Source: Closterium sp. Naga37s-1 (Eukaryota; Streptophyta; Zygnematophyceae; Desmidiales; Closteriaceae). Taken from it: 64,000 nucleotides of DNA. Of the stretch, positions 41,723-51,900 are shown one piece after another (position 1 is the first letter of the stretch; each line of letters starts with the position of its first letter). The position numbers were made by a program, and so were the translations under genes. Below the pieces are notes generated by a model. It did not search any database. It was not told the DNA's origin and saw nothing but the letters and a program-made list of their open reading frames with translations. The DNA is taken from the NCBI GenBank assembly GCA_947471745.1, contig CANJKZ010001154.1, forward strand, positions 791,501-855,500, in the 5' to 3' direction.

Positions 41723-43294
41723 GCGCAGTGTGTTTGCCGTCCCCGATCTCGCAAAGTACCCTACCAAAACATATCATATTTCATATACACCGCTCTCCAA
41801 ACACCATAAAATCGCATACGGACATATTTTCAGGACACAGTAAAGGTTTCCAACCCTTCATCTATCGCCATCACATCTGATCATCATTTGATATGCTGTG
41901 TCCTGCTGCTGGTTGACCGTCGAGCATCGCCCGCCAAGTCCGCGTATGGCATGGCTCTGCCCGCTGCTGTCGCTCTCGCGTGCCTCGCGTTAAATCTCTC
42001 ATCTTGCCACGTCTTTAGTGCCACGTGGCAGAAGGACGGTCGTTTCGCCGTTCCGACACCATGGGAACCAAATGCGAACTTCGAACCTGTCGATTTTACA
42101 CTAGGGGACGACCGCGATGAAAAACCCGCGAATGGCGAAATGTTACACGGGAAACGGTCGCCAGTGCGCAAGGGAGACGGCGTGAACAGGATCGCATGCG
42201 GTCGCGCTTTGCGTGATTGGGCTGTATCCGCCGTGCATTCCGCTTCTATAGGGATCGCCGAGACAGCACCAGAATCTCGCTTCTGGTCCGTGGGTCCACT
42301 CTTAAGCGCATGACTCCAATTCCCGAGCGTCCCTCGAGCAGCTGCTTGATTCCGTATTGTCTTGATTTGCCTCCAGTCTTGCTTCGGCTATTTAGTCGAC
42401 GCGTATGGTCTTGCTTAGACTCTTGATTTGGCTATGGTCTTGCTTTGAGTTTTGTTGATGTTACTCGTGTTATTGCTGCTCCGTCGTACTCGTGCTGCTG
42501 CTAGCCAGCATTGTACTGCATTTCATAGCTCCGTTGCTCTTAGTGAAACACAATTACCCGGGACAGCACGACCGGGACTGAGAGAGAGTTTCGCAGACGA
42601 GACGAGAGGAGAGGAGTGGGCATGGGAACAAATGCCATGTGTCATTACACAACTGACTTGTGGGCATGGCATGGTATGCCATGTCATGGCATGGAATGGC
42701 ATGATATGGCATGTCCTGGCATGTCATGGTATGGCATGGCTTGTCATGGCATGTAATGGTACGTCATGGGGGAATTTGTCCCATCAGCTCCCCTCACAGA
42801 GCATCATGCTTCAGACCTTGCAGTGGCATGGGCCAGTCGCACAGGAACAGTGGCATGACTCCTTCGCTTGCCCACCTCTCCAACTCTTGCCCTCGTATTC
42901 TCCTCCTCGCACCAGGTGCGTTCCGTTAAAGCGGGTTCCGTGCTTTGTTCCTCCCAAGTGCGTTCATTGTCCCTCCCTGATGCAAAAAGCTATGTGCAAA
43001 TTGCACTCTCTCCCAAAACCCCCTCCCCACCCCAACCCCTCCTATAACCCCACCCCACCCGCGATGCTCCACACATTGTGCCAATGGCATGATCGTATCG
43101 TATCCTCCGCAGCCCTCTCTCGCTCGCTCACTCATCCCCCTTTTTTCCTTTTCACTCTCTCCCTTTCCTCTCAAATGGTCCTTTGTATTAATTCAGCAGG
43201 GGGTACAGACATGCAATTTGACTCGTGGTTCCCTTATACCTTCCGACCCATCAACCCATCCCTCTGACCCTCCCCCCCCCCCCTTAATGCCCCT
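41723..43294. other. Intergenic region between the hAT-like element and the RT element
   Basis: At 41884-42313 both strands are open for 95-141 codons, but neither translation has a recognisable domain. At 42660-42770 a 10-bp GGCATGNCAT motif is tandemly repeated. Otherwise nothing is supported. Confidence 0.4.
42660..42770. repeat. Imperfect tandem repeat of GGCATGTCAT
   Basis: About ten imperfect 10-bp units of GGCATG(G/T)(C/A)AT. Confidence 0.75.
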
Positions 43295-46200
43295 CTAACC
43301 CTCCAGCGTGTGGAGGATGTCCCCTAGGTGCAGCGGCCATGGGTCCGCTGCCATCTGGGGGTGCGCTGCCTCAATCCCCGCCCTAGCCTTGGTGTGCAGG
43401 GCATTCGCCTGGGAGCGCTGGAGGGCCACTGACCAGCGCTGGCTGAAGTGGCAGGCCATCTTCTTGGCCGATTTCGCCAGGGGGTTGGCCCTGAACCGGT
43501 TCCTAGCTGCTGCTGTGGCCAGCAGCTTCAGGAACGCCGTCGTGGGGGGCGCGTTTGCCCCATAGGTCTCGACGGCCAGGGCGCAGAACACCACGTGTTC
43601 TGTGTGCCGGTAGTAATCCCTTTCCTTCCGCTTCCGAGCCTCCCTTGCAGCCCAGCCTGGGGGTTTGCGGGCTGTGGGGTCCCGGTTCTGCAGCACAGGG
43701 TCGGTGATAGTCGTGTCTGTGATCCAGGTCTCTCCACTGTCTGGGTCACGCACGATCACATCGGCCTTCTTCGGGTCATCCGGTGGTGAGTACATTGCAT
43801 TCTCCAGGTATACCACCAGCTGCGCCTCCCTCGCCATTTTTGCCACGGCAAAGGCCAGCTGATTGTGTGTGCGCGTTCTGTCCGGGCCTGTGCTGCAGCG
43901 GAGTAGGTGGTTGGGTAGGCTGCAGTCGGCCACGAGCTCTCCACACTCGCACACAGTAGGTACGTTCTGTCGGATGCCCATGCGGAAGGCCAGGGCTGTT
44001 CGGAATTGCCCTGGTGAGAAGGAGAGGTCTGGGGTCAGGGGTAGGGCTTGCAGCCATGCTCCCGCTCCCTCGCCTCTCAGGCTGACGAGGCGGAGCGTGT
44101 GGCCCATCTCGGGGGCTGACCTGATTGAGCGTGATTCCTCTGTCAGGGTGTCGGCCTTTGCCGCGTGCACTTCCTGAGAGAGGGCCCGCTGCAGCTGGTC
44201 TTGGGACGGGGTTTCTTGCTCCTCACGGAGGTATTGCAGCGCCAGCGGCGGCAGTCGTCCCTCCATGTCTTGGATGGTGACCGAGTGTGCCGCAGACGGC
44301 TGCAGGGCGTTGCTGTTGCTCCCTAGCGCCGCGGTTGCTGGCAGGTGGAGTGAGCGGAGCAGGCGTAGTGCCTCTGTCGTTGAGGCCAGGTAGGCTGGTG
44401 CTGCTTCTGTTGTGGGATCCGTGAGGCCCAGTCCACCTAGGGCCACTGGGAGGGTTGCTTGGCGGATGAGAAAATTGAACTCGGCTTCGCGGCGGGGTGG
44501 TTGGATTGGATGCTGGCGGCAGTCAGGGCGGTGTTGAGCAGTTCGGCGCACCACGCGTGCCATTCCGAGAGGGGAAGGACATCCGCTGGGGTGGTGCGCA
44601 GCAAGTAGCCGATTCTGCGGCTGATGCAGCGGGACAGGAGCAGGAGGGCATGCTGTGGATGGATGGATGCTAGGGAGCCCAGGGGTGCCGCTGCGTCTGT
44701 CAGAGTACTGCGGACCAGGTCAGAGCAAAAGCGCTGTGACCCCACGGGACTTCCCAACACCCGTACCCCCTCGTGGGTGAGTGGGAGGCCCTCGGGGAGC
44801 TCGTCACCCTCAAGCGGCGTCGTGGACCACGCCGACAATTTTCTGAGGTTGCAGGTGAGGCCATCCTGGGCGAGCAGCGGCGTCAGCAACTTAAGCGCGC
44901 CGAGCGTTGCTGTCGCCGGTCCGATCATGGTGATGTCATCTGCGTATGCTAGGATCGTGACTTCTGGGTGCTCTGCTGCTGTGCGTCTGAGGTGCTGCTG
45001 GATTGATGCCGCGAACAGCAGGGGTCCAAGGGGGTCCCCCTGCCTCACCCCCCTTCCGCTGGTAAGTGCCGTCGTGCTCAAGCGGGGATCGGTCAGCAGC
45101 TGAGAAGGCGTTGCGTAGAAGGAGCGGGTGAAAGGTATGAGCGGAGCTAGCGGGGTGTTGGTGAGTGCGTTGAAGAACGCTTTCCTCTCTACGGAGTTGA
45201 AAGCGTTTTCAATGTCGAGTTGGAGGACTAGGCTGGAAGGTTGTGAAGTGGTGAGGTCTCTGACTGCATGTATAACGAACTCAGCTCCGCCTGGGACTGC
45301 CACACCGAATTGTTGGGGTAAGAAAAATCGCCTTGTTTCTCCTTGCAGTTCCGAGAGTGCCACCTTTGCTGCCAACCGGAGTAGGGATTCCCCTATTGCG
45401 ATAGGGCGTACCCCCCCCCCCTGGTTTCGCGAAGGCGATGAGGCGGGATGGCGAGAGTAGTGCTGCAACCTCGGTGGAAAGATTCGTGGAGAGAATATGT
45501 GTTACGGCGGAGTGTAGGTGCCCCAGCACTTCGATGTTGCTTAGGGCTGGGTCGCGGTAGTGTTCAAATGTTGACCCGGATGGACCGGCCCCAACTCCGC
45601 TGGGGCAATCCCCAAGGACGTCTGAGAAACTTTCCGCGGTGCACGAAAATTGCGTGGGTGTTGTGTAGGTGTGGACCCAGTCGGGCAGCTCAACTTGGGG
45701 TTGGGGATGTTTCAATTCCAACTGCTGCAATGTTGCGATCGTCGCAGGGGCCGCTGGCGAGGGTGAGAGGGCTGCCAACGCTTTTCGCAGGTTACCCCGT
45801 TTCACCAACCCCTCCACACGTGAGCAGATTCCCAGGGGGTCGTTTTGGTGCTGAGGTGGCTCAGCTTGGTGCAGGGACCCCACGTAGTCACTGTAGAGCT
45901 GGTTCCAGTGGCCACATCTGAATAGGTGCATCTGCTCTCGCAGCACCTTCCACTTAGAGCTGGACCTCCTGCTAAGTCGTAAGGTGAGACGTGGCAGGAA
46001 CATGAGGACCCGCCACGCTCCCGCGCAGTTGGGCAGTTTGGAGATCCGTAAGAGGGCGGCCAGCATACAGGTGGAGTAGTCGCTTAGTATCTGCGGCGGC
46101 AGGCGGCGGACGATAGGCAGGTGGGTGGTTGACGTTAGGGTTGAAGAGTCCCAGCTCATCGCGATCTCAAAGAGATCCTCCCTCGATGCCAGCTGGGACG

Positions 46201-46470
46201 CTGACAGGGCTTGGTCCGGAGGGGGTTGGGGTCTGCGGTTCTGTCGGCGTCTAGAACCTCTATCCTGCTGCTGCGCCTGGTCCTCCCCCGCTTCCGCGAG
46301 AGGTGAGTCGGGGTTGTCGGGTTGCCTCAGATCTGACGGTACATATTCGTCGCCGCTCCCTTCTGCGTTTGTATCACCGATTCTCACTGCTTGCGCTGTC
46401 GTTCCCCCTCTCCCCCCGCGTCTAGCAAACGACTGGCGCGTGACTCGTTCCGCCGGCTCCCCCAACCAGA
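43295..46470 (-). pseudogene. Non-LTR-type reverse transcriptase, two frameshifts
   Basis: One coding unit is split into three frames. The N-terminal part (down to about 45420) has LPPQILSDY, KWKVLREQMH, GPSGSTFEHYRD and SPSRLIAFAKP. The middle (about 45410-44490) has the RT motifs GGGVRPIAIGE, LQLDIENAFNSVE, GVRQGDPLGP and YADDITMIGP. The C-terminal part (about 44490-43295) has VALGGLGLTDP, a CxC..H..C zinc-finger-like segment, then KADVIVRDP..GETWITD, resembling a PD-(D/E)XK nuclease end. The breaks lie at the C-run 45409-45421 and at a G-rich run near 44490. Catalytic residues are intact in their own frames. It may be decayed, or intact with homopolymer sequencing errors. The 5' boundary is uncertain because the minus frame stays open to 48061, where it overlaps the opposing ORF. 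Confidence 0.8.
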
Positions 46471-46650
46471 TTGGGCTCGTTAGTTGGCGCGGATTCCCCC
46501 TCGCCGCTTGGCCTGCACTCCGCTGCCCTCCGCGCGCTCCTCGACCCCCGCCTCTCCCCCGCGTGCTTCCCCGTCCGCTCCTCGGAGTGGCTGCCACAGG
46601 TGCCGCCTGTTGCGCCTGGGAGATCGGCGTCGTCGGCTCCTCTTGTGGCA

Positions 46651-48027
46651 ATGGAGCGCCCTGAGCGCTCGCCGATGGATTTCCTCGGCGCTCTGGGCCG
46701 CGACTGCACCGCGGAGAGCGATCCCGCTCCCCGACCGCTTCCTCCTGCACGCCCTGCCGCGAGCGTACCTGTTGCTCCACCGGCGTCCGCTGATCAGATC
46801 CGCCGCCGCTTCGAGGACCAGCAGCGCGAGCTGGCTCGGCGCGCGGGCAGGTCCTTGTCACCGCCGGAGCCCCTGCGCGCGGGGTCCGTCTTGCGCTCCG
46901 GCGCAGAGGCTGTGGCGCACCAGGAGCGTTCGCCTCGCCGTCGCTCATCGGCAGCTCGCGACGATAAGCGGGAGAGCTGCCGCGATGATCGTCACGGTGC
47001 GGCCCGTTCGCCGCTGTCTCCTCGTTCGCCTCGTCGCGTGGCGTCGCGAAGCCGATCCCGTGACCGCCGTTCGCATTGTCATCGTTCGCCCCCTCATCGT
47101 TCATCTCGCCAGCGGTCGCCTGCCCGCCAGACGTCTGGGCGTCGGCCCCCAGCTCCGCGTTCGCCCCCTCCTGCAAAGCGCCAACGGCTCTACTCCCCTC
47201 GTCGCGGGGACCGTTTTCCTGGCCGCCAGCGTCAGCAGGGGCCATCTCGCCCGCAGTCGCCTGTGCGCTCGAGCGCAAGTGGGCGTGCGCGTCGTGGGCG
47301 ACGGGGAGGTGACAGTCGCGGCGGAAAAGCGGGTCCAGCGCCGTCCGCAATGGAGCGCCGTCTTCTGGATAGGCTTGATGACTTGGAGAAGGAGCTTCGT
47401 CGCTCGCGTGCGGGGTCGGCGTCACCATCAGCTCCTCGCGCTGCTCCCGTCGTCCCTCTCTCCGCGCTCCTGCCCCACGATCCCTTTGGATCCCCGGCGC
47501 GTTCAGAGCGGCCGCTGCCTGCGGGGATGGGCTTCGTAGGTGCTGGTGGCGGGCCGCCGTGGGCTCAGTTTGCTCCGCCGCGTCCTCTTCCTGCTCCGCG
47601 TGATCTTGCCGTGTCGCCTCACCGTGCCCGCGCGTCTGCGTTGCTTCCGCCGATGAAGGAAGTTCCCACGGCGACCCTGGCCCGCCTATGGTCGCTGGCG
47701 GCGTCCCTGCAGAGCCTTGAGCGGATTCTCCAGGAGTCATTTGACTCCATGCCGGTGAGCCCTCCGAGCAGGTTCTCTCAGAAACCGCGAGCAGATTGTC
47801 ATGCGGCGGCGTCAGCGCTATTCGCGCTCGTAACGCCACTGCAGGTAGCGCCCTCGCCGGGAGCAACCTCGGCCAGCCAGCTGGCTGACTCGGCCCTGGC
47901 TCTGAGGACGCTTGTAGCAGGCCCTGGTACTCCTGTTGACGTTGTAGGCGCCACCGTGTCTGTGGTCCGCCAGTTGTGGTTGAACACGAGCGGAATGCTC
48001 GCTGCGGTAGAGGCGGACCGCATGTAG
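46651..48027 (+). CDS. Hypothetical Arg/Ser-rich protein with structured C-terminus
   Basis: From the ATG at 46651 the ORF gives 458 aa (an earlier in-frame ATG is at 46471). The first half is rich in Arg, Ser and Pro with SPRR/RSPS motifs, like nucleic-acid-binding or RS-type tails. Near residue 230 comes a charged helix (RLLDRLDDLEKELRRSR). The last 130 residues are ordered and helical (LARLWSLAASLQSLERILQESFD, SALFALVTPLQV, VRQLWLNTSGMLAAVEADRM). Codon choice and amphipathic pattern argue for real coding here rather than on the overlapping minus frame. It could be a gag/ORF1-like protein of another retroelement; I do not recognise it. Confidence 0.5.
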   Translation: MERPERSPMDFLGALGRDCTAESDPAPRPLPPARPAASVPVAPPASADQIRRRFEDQQRELARRAGRSLSPPEPLRAGSVLRSGAEAVAHQERSPRRRSSAARDDKRESCRDDRHGAARSPLSPRSPRRVASRSRSRDRRSHCHRSPPHRSSRQRSPARQTSGRRPPAPRSPPPAKRQRLYSPRRGDRFPGRQRQQGPSRPQSPVRSSASGRARRGRRGGDSRGGKAGPAPSAMERRLLDRLDDLEKELRRSRAGSASPSAPRAAPVVPLSALLPHDPFGSPARSERPLPAGMGFVGAGGGPPWAQFAPPRPLPAPRDLAVSPHRARASALLPPMKEVPTATLARLWSLAASLQSLERILQESFDSMPVSPPSRFSQKPRADCHAAASALFALVTPLQVAPSPGATSASQLADSALALRTLVAGPGTPVDVVGATVSVVRQLWLNTSGMLAAVEADRM

Positions 48028-48151
48028 GCGCTCCCCCCTTGCGCGTGTAGACCCGTTCCATCCTCTACTTGCTAAGTGTCTATGCTTGCTTTGTTTGTAT
48101 CGGTTGCCTAAGCTACTACTGCTTATCGTTTCCCCTTGCCATCCCTAACGA

Positions 48152-48442
48152 AGCGCCAAAATTTTCAGCACTAACTGAAAGAATGAGAGATGGAGAGGCC
48201 GCCGTGGCCTTAAGTAGTCATGGCAGAGGGCAGAAAGCAGAGGGCAGAGGGTAGAAGGGGAGAGGCTAATCCTCTCTCTCTCTCGCTCTCTCGAACGAAC
48301 AAAAGCCAAAATTTTCAGCACTAACTGAAAGAATGAGAGATGGAGAGGCCGCCGTGGCCTTAAGTAGTCATGGCAGAGGGCAGAAAGCAGAGGGCAGAGG
48401 GTAGAAGGGGAGAGGCTAATCCTTTCCTCTCTCTCTCCCTCA
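48152..48442. repeat. Tandem duplication of about 140 bp
   Basis: A unit starting GCCAAAATTTTCAGCACTAAC and ending in GAGAGGCTAATCCT occurs at about 48152-48273 and 48304-48423, nearly identical, with a CT-rich linker. It lies upstream of the SRFR1-like gene and may belong to its promoter or leader. Confidence 0.85.
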
Positions 48443-48468
48443 CCCCCTCTGTTTTTACGCTTCCCCTC

Positions 48469-48675
48469 CTCCCGTGCTACCATCCCACGTGTTTGTTTCT
48501 CCCCCTCAATGCAGATTCCACTCTCCATCACCTGTCACTTGACGCACGGCGAGGGGGCAACGTTTTTGAGGCGCCTAAAAAATCCTCCCGTGCTACCATC
48601 CCTCGTGTTTCTCACCCTACCTGCAGATTCCACTCTCCATCACCTGGCACTTGACTCACGGCAAGGAGGCAACGG
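48469..48675 (+). repeat. Duplication with AGGCGCCT palindrome upstream of the SRFR1-like gene
   Basis: Copies at about 48469-48561 and 48584-48674 share CTCCCGTGCTACCATCC..GCAGATTCCACTCTCCATCACC. Between them is TTTTTGAGGCGCCTAAAAAA (48563-48582), a palindrome with one base lost. Each copy includes a tgcag acceptor-like site. Confidence 0.85.
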
Positions 48676-48982
48676 AGGAGAAGGAGGACGAGGGGGCAAA
48701 AGAACCGGAGGAAAAGCAGGTGGAGAAACAGGAGGAGGAGGAGGAGAAACAAGGCGAGGTGTGCAACAAGGAAGAGAGAAGAAAGGGGAACCCGGAGGAG
48801 AGAGCGTCAGGGAAGGAGACTGGGTAGCATCAGAAGAATCGTCAGAAGAACCAGAACAAGCAGGCAATGGGCTGGGTTCTTGCTTCTCGACCCTCCCTTC
48901 TCTGTCTCCCCCAGGCGCTCCCTTCTGCCCGTGCCTCCCCAGTCCCTCTCGACATTCTCTACTGCCAGTTGCTGCTCTGCAG

Positions 48983-51900
48983 GAACAGCAGCTGTGTGTG
49001 ATGATTCCGGTGGAGCCCCTGCGCTCCAAGAGAGAGTTCAGGTGAGGAGGGTTCTGGCAAAGGAAGGCTGTTATGCTTTTAAGGAGGGGGAGGGTTGCCT
49101 TTTTAGGCGCCTCAAAAGCAGCAGCTGTGTGTGATGATTCCGCTCCGGATCCTGCGCTCCAAGGGAGAGTCCACGTGAGGAGGGTTCTAGGAAAGGAAGG
49201 CTGTTGTGCTTTGAAGGAGGGGGAGGGGTGCTTGTGCACACAGGAAATGAAAGATGCCTGTTTGTTTTGTTTGTTTTATGTTTCTCTGGTGATTGGTGTG
49301 GATGGCGAGGGGTAAAAGTGTTTTTCCATTGACTGCTTTGTAAGATGACACGCCATGGTGTGTCGTGGCAATGGACCATGCAGTGTAGTTATCGTTGCTC
49401 AGCGGTTGGAAGGTTTATGGTGTATTGCATCTGAACGTCACATCCCCTCTTTTCTCCCTCCCCCGCCCTAACTCTCTGTCTCGTTTGCAATCAATTGCAG
49501 ACCAACCACTGATGGTAGTAGGAAAAGCAGCGATAGTAGCAGCAAAGGCATTAGCAAGAACAGCAGCAGCAGTGGAAGCAAGGACAGTGCTAGCGGCGGC
49601 AGCAGCAGGAGCAGGAGAAGTGCTAGCGACAACCAGAATGGCAAGGCAGCAACATCAAGAAGTGAAAGAAGCAGGCGGGAATCAGAGAGCAGTCACAGCA
49701 GCAGCAGCAGAAGCAGAAGTGGCACCAGCAGTAGCAGTAGCAGTAGCAGCAGCAGCACCAGCATTAGTGGCACCAGCAGCAGGAGTAGCAGCAGGAACGG
49801 AGGAGGCGGTGGTGGTGAAGGGCAAGTTCCTAATAGTGAGGTGAAGAAGACTCTAGACATGTTCCTCTCGGCTGCTGTCAGACTGGTGCGTGCATGCCTC
49901 CATGCTTGTGCGCATGCAAGCCAGCTCCTGCCAATCCTTCCATTCCACCCATGCAATGGCATCCATGCAATGCCATGCGATGCCATATTGTGTCATGCCA
50001 TGCCGTGCTCTTCGGACCCCTTGTTCTCATGTTCTTGGCGTTGTTGCTGCTGCTGCTGTCGTTGCATGCGGATTATCAGTTGTGTGTGGTTGCGTGTGTG
50101 CTCTCGTGCGAGTGTGACAGGTGATGCAAGGGGAGCATAACAAGGCTCTTGAAATCTTTGACAAGGTCAGTCAGTCAGTTAGTCAGTGAGTCTGTGTGCG
50201 CCCGTCCTTGTCCTTACTTGCATAAAACATCTATATGAGTTCAATTACTGAACCGTGGTCGCCATTTCTAATGCATACAACTGTGCTCACACACAAACAT
50301 ATGCATACACCCACACATGTGCACACACATGCTCACACATGCTCACACATGCGCACACATGCCCTCACACATGCACACAAACTCACTAACACACACACAC
50401 ACACACGCTCACTCACACTCACACTCCCCACGCACACAGGTGTTGGAGCAGAAGGTATTCACGGACCATGCACTGACGTACCGTGGGACAGTCTACGCCC
50501 TCATGCACCGCTACCCGGAAGCCATTGCTGACTTTACCAAGGTGCCACGCATCTTCCTCCTGCCTTCCCGTGCTTGACTTGTGCCTTCCTCATCATGTCT
50601 CGTGCCTTCTGCATTCGTTGCGCCTCCTCCTTGTGCTTGGCTTGGCTCACCTGATGCCTGACCCCCTGACTGCGTCTCGTAGTTTTTTTTATCACTGGCA
50701 TCAAAACCACTTCTGGTGTAGTGTAATTCGATAAAATCAAGACGTTACCACCAGCACCTCTTAGCAACACCACATATTTTTCTCTCATCTCCTCCCGTCC
50801 CTTATCCTGCCTCCCCTCACCTCCCCTCCCCACTTCTCCACCCTTCTCCTCAATGCTTTCATCTCTCTCCGCCAGGCTTTGGAGTTCAATCCGGCCTTCT
50901 ATGAGGCGAGGAGGAGGCGTGGACAGACGTACACAGCCATGGGCAGGAACGATGAGGCAATTCCCGCCACCCATCTCCTCTGCTCCGCTGCTCCTCTGCT
51001 CCTCTAATCCTCTGCTCTCCTGCTCCCCTGCTTCTCTGCTGCTCTGCTGTTGGCCCTTTTTCTTGCCAAACTATTACTGCTGTCTCCCAATTGATGTCCT
51101 CTTCCCTGTTCACTCCTGCCCCTACATTTCCCCTCTCTTCCGCTTCTTCCCTCTTCCTCTTCTCGTTCCCATTGCATGTTCACTGAATTCTCGTCGTGAT
51201 TTCCTTCATGCACACATGCATGCACGCACGCACGCGCACATGTGATGTGTGCATGCGTTGCAATGCAAGCGTTTGTGTCTGTGTCCATCTCTCCACACAC
51301 ACCTGCATATGGAAAGTACTTTTCAAAGTTCTCAAAAGTAATTTCCATATAGCTGCGTGCATGCGTTGCGATGCATGTATTTGTGTCTGTGTCTGTCTCT
51401 CCACACCACACCACCTCACACCACACCACACCACACCACACCCATGCATCAGGCAGTAAAGGATTTGACAGCAGTGATCGAGGCTCGCCCCACCGACTGG
51501 CCTGCATATATGGAGCGAGGTACGCTCACAATATCAACCCCACAGCAGGTTGCCACACACCCACAGAGCTAGCGAGGTGCACTGCCGGGGGAATCTATCC
51601 ACTCGAGAATCTTTCTCACCTATCCACATTCACATCCCGTCTGTCCTTCCCGTCTGCAGGTTGCCGCTCCTCTCAAACCCCCCATCCCGACAAATACCTC
51701 CTCCACCTACCCCTCCCTCCCTACCCTACCCTAATCCCCATCCCGCCTGCCGCCACGTGCCAACCCCCTTACCAGGCATAGCACACTCCCAATGCACGGC
51801 TCATCTCCCAAGCCCTCAGCGACCTGCGGATGATCTGCACCTTACAGATTAGTCTCTTGTAGAAAAAGTGTTTTGAGACGTCTCAAAACACTTCTTTGTC

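Noticed and set aside
41884..42313. Opposing ORFs of 95 and 141 codons
   Set aside because: The minus frame starts somewhat like a targeting peptide, but there is no continuation, homologue or splice evidence.
42452..43267. 271-codon + ORF
   Set aside because: Crosses a GGCATG tandem repeat and a CT-rich stretch; composition is not protein-like.
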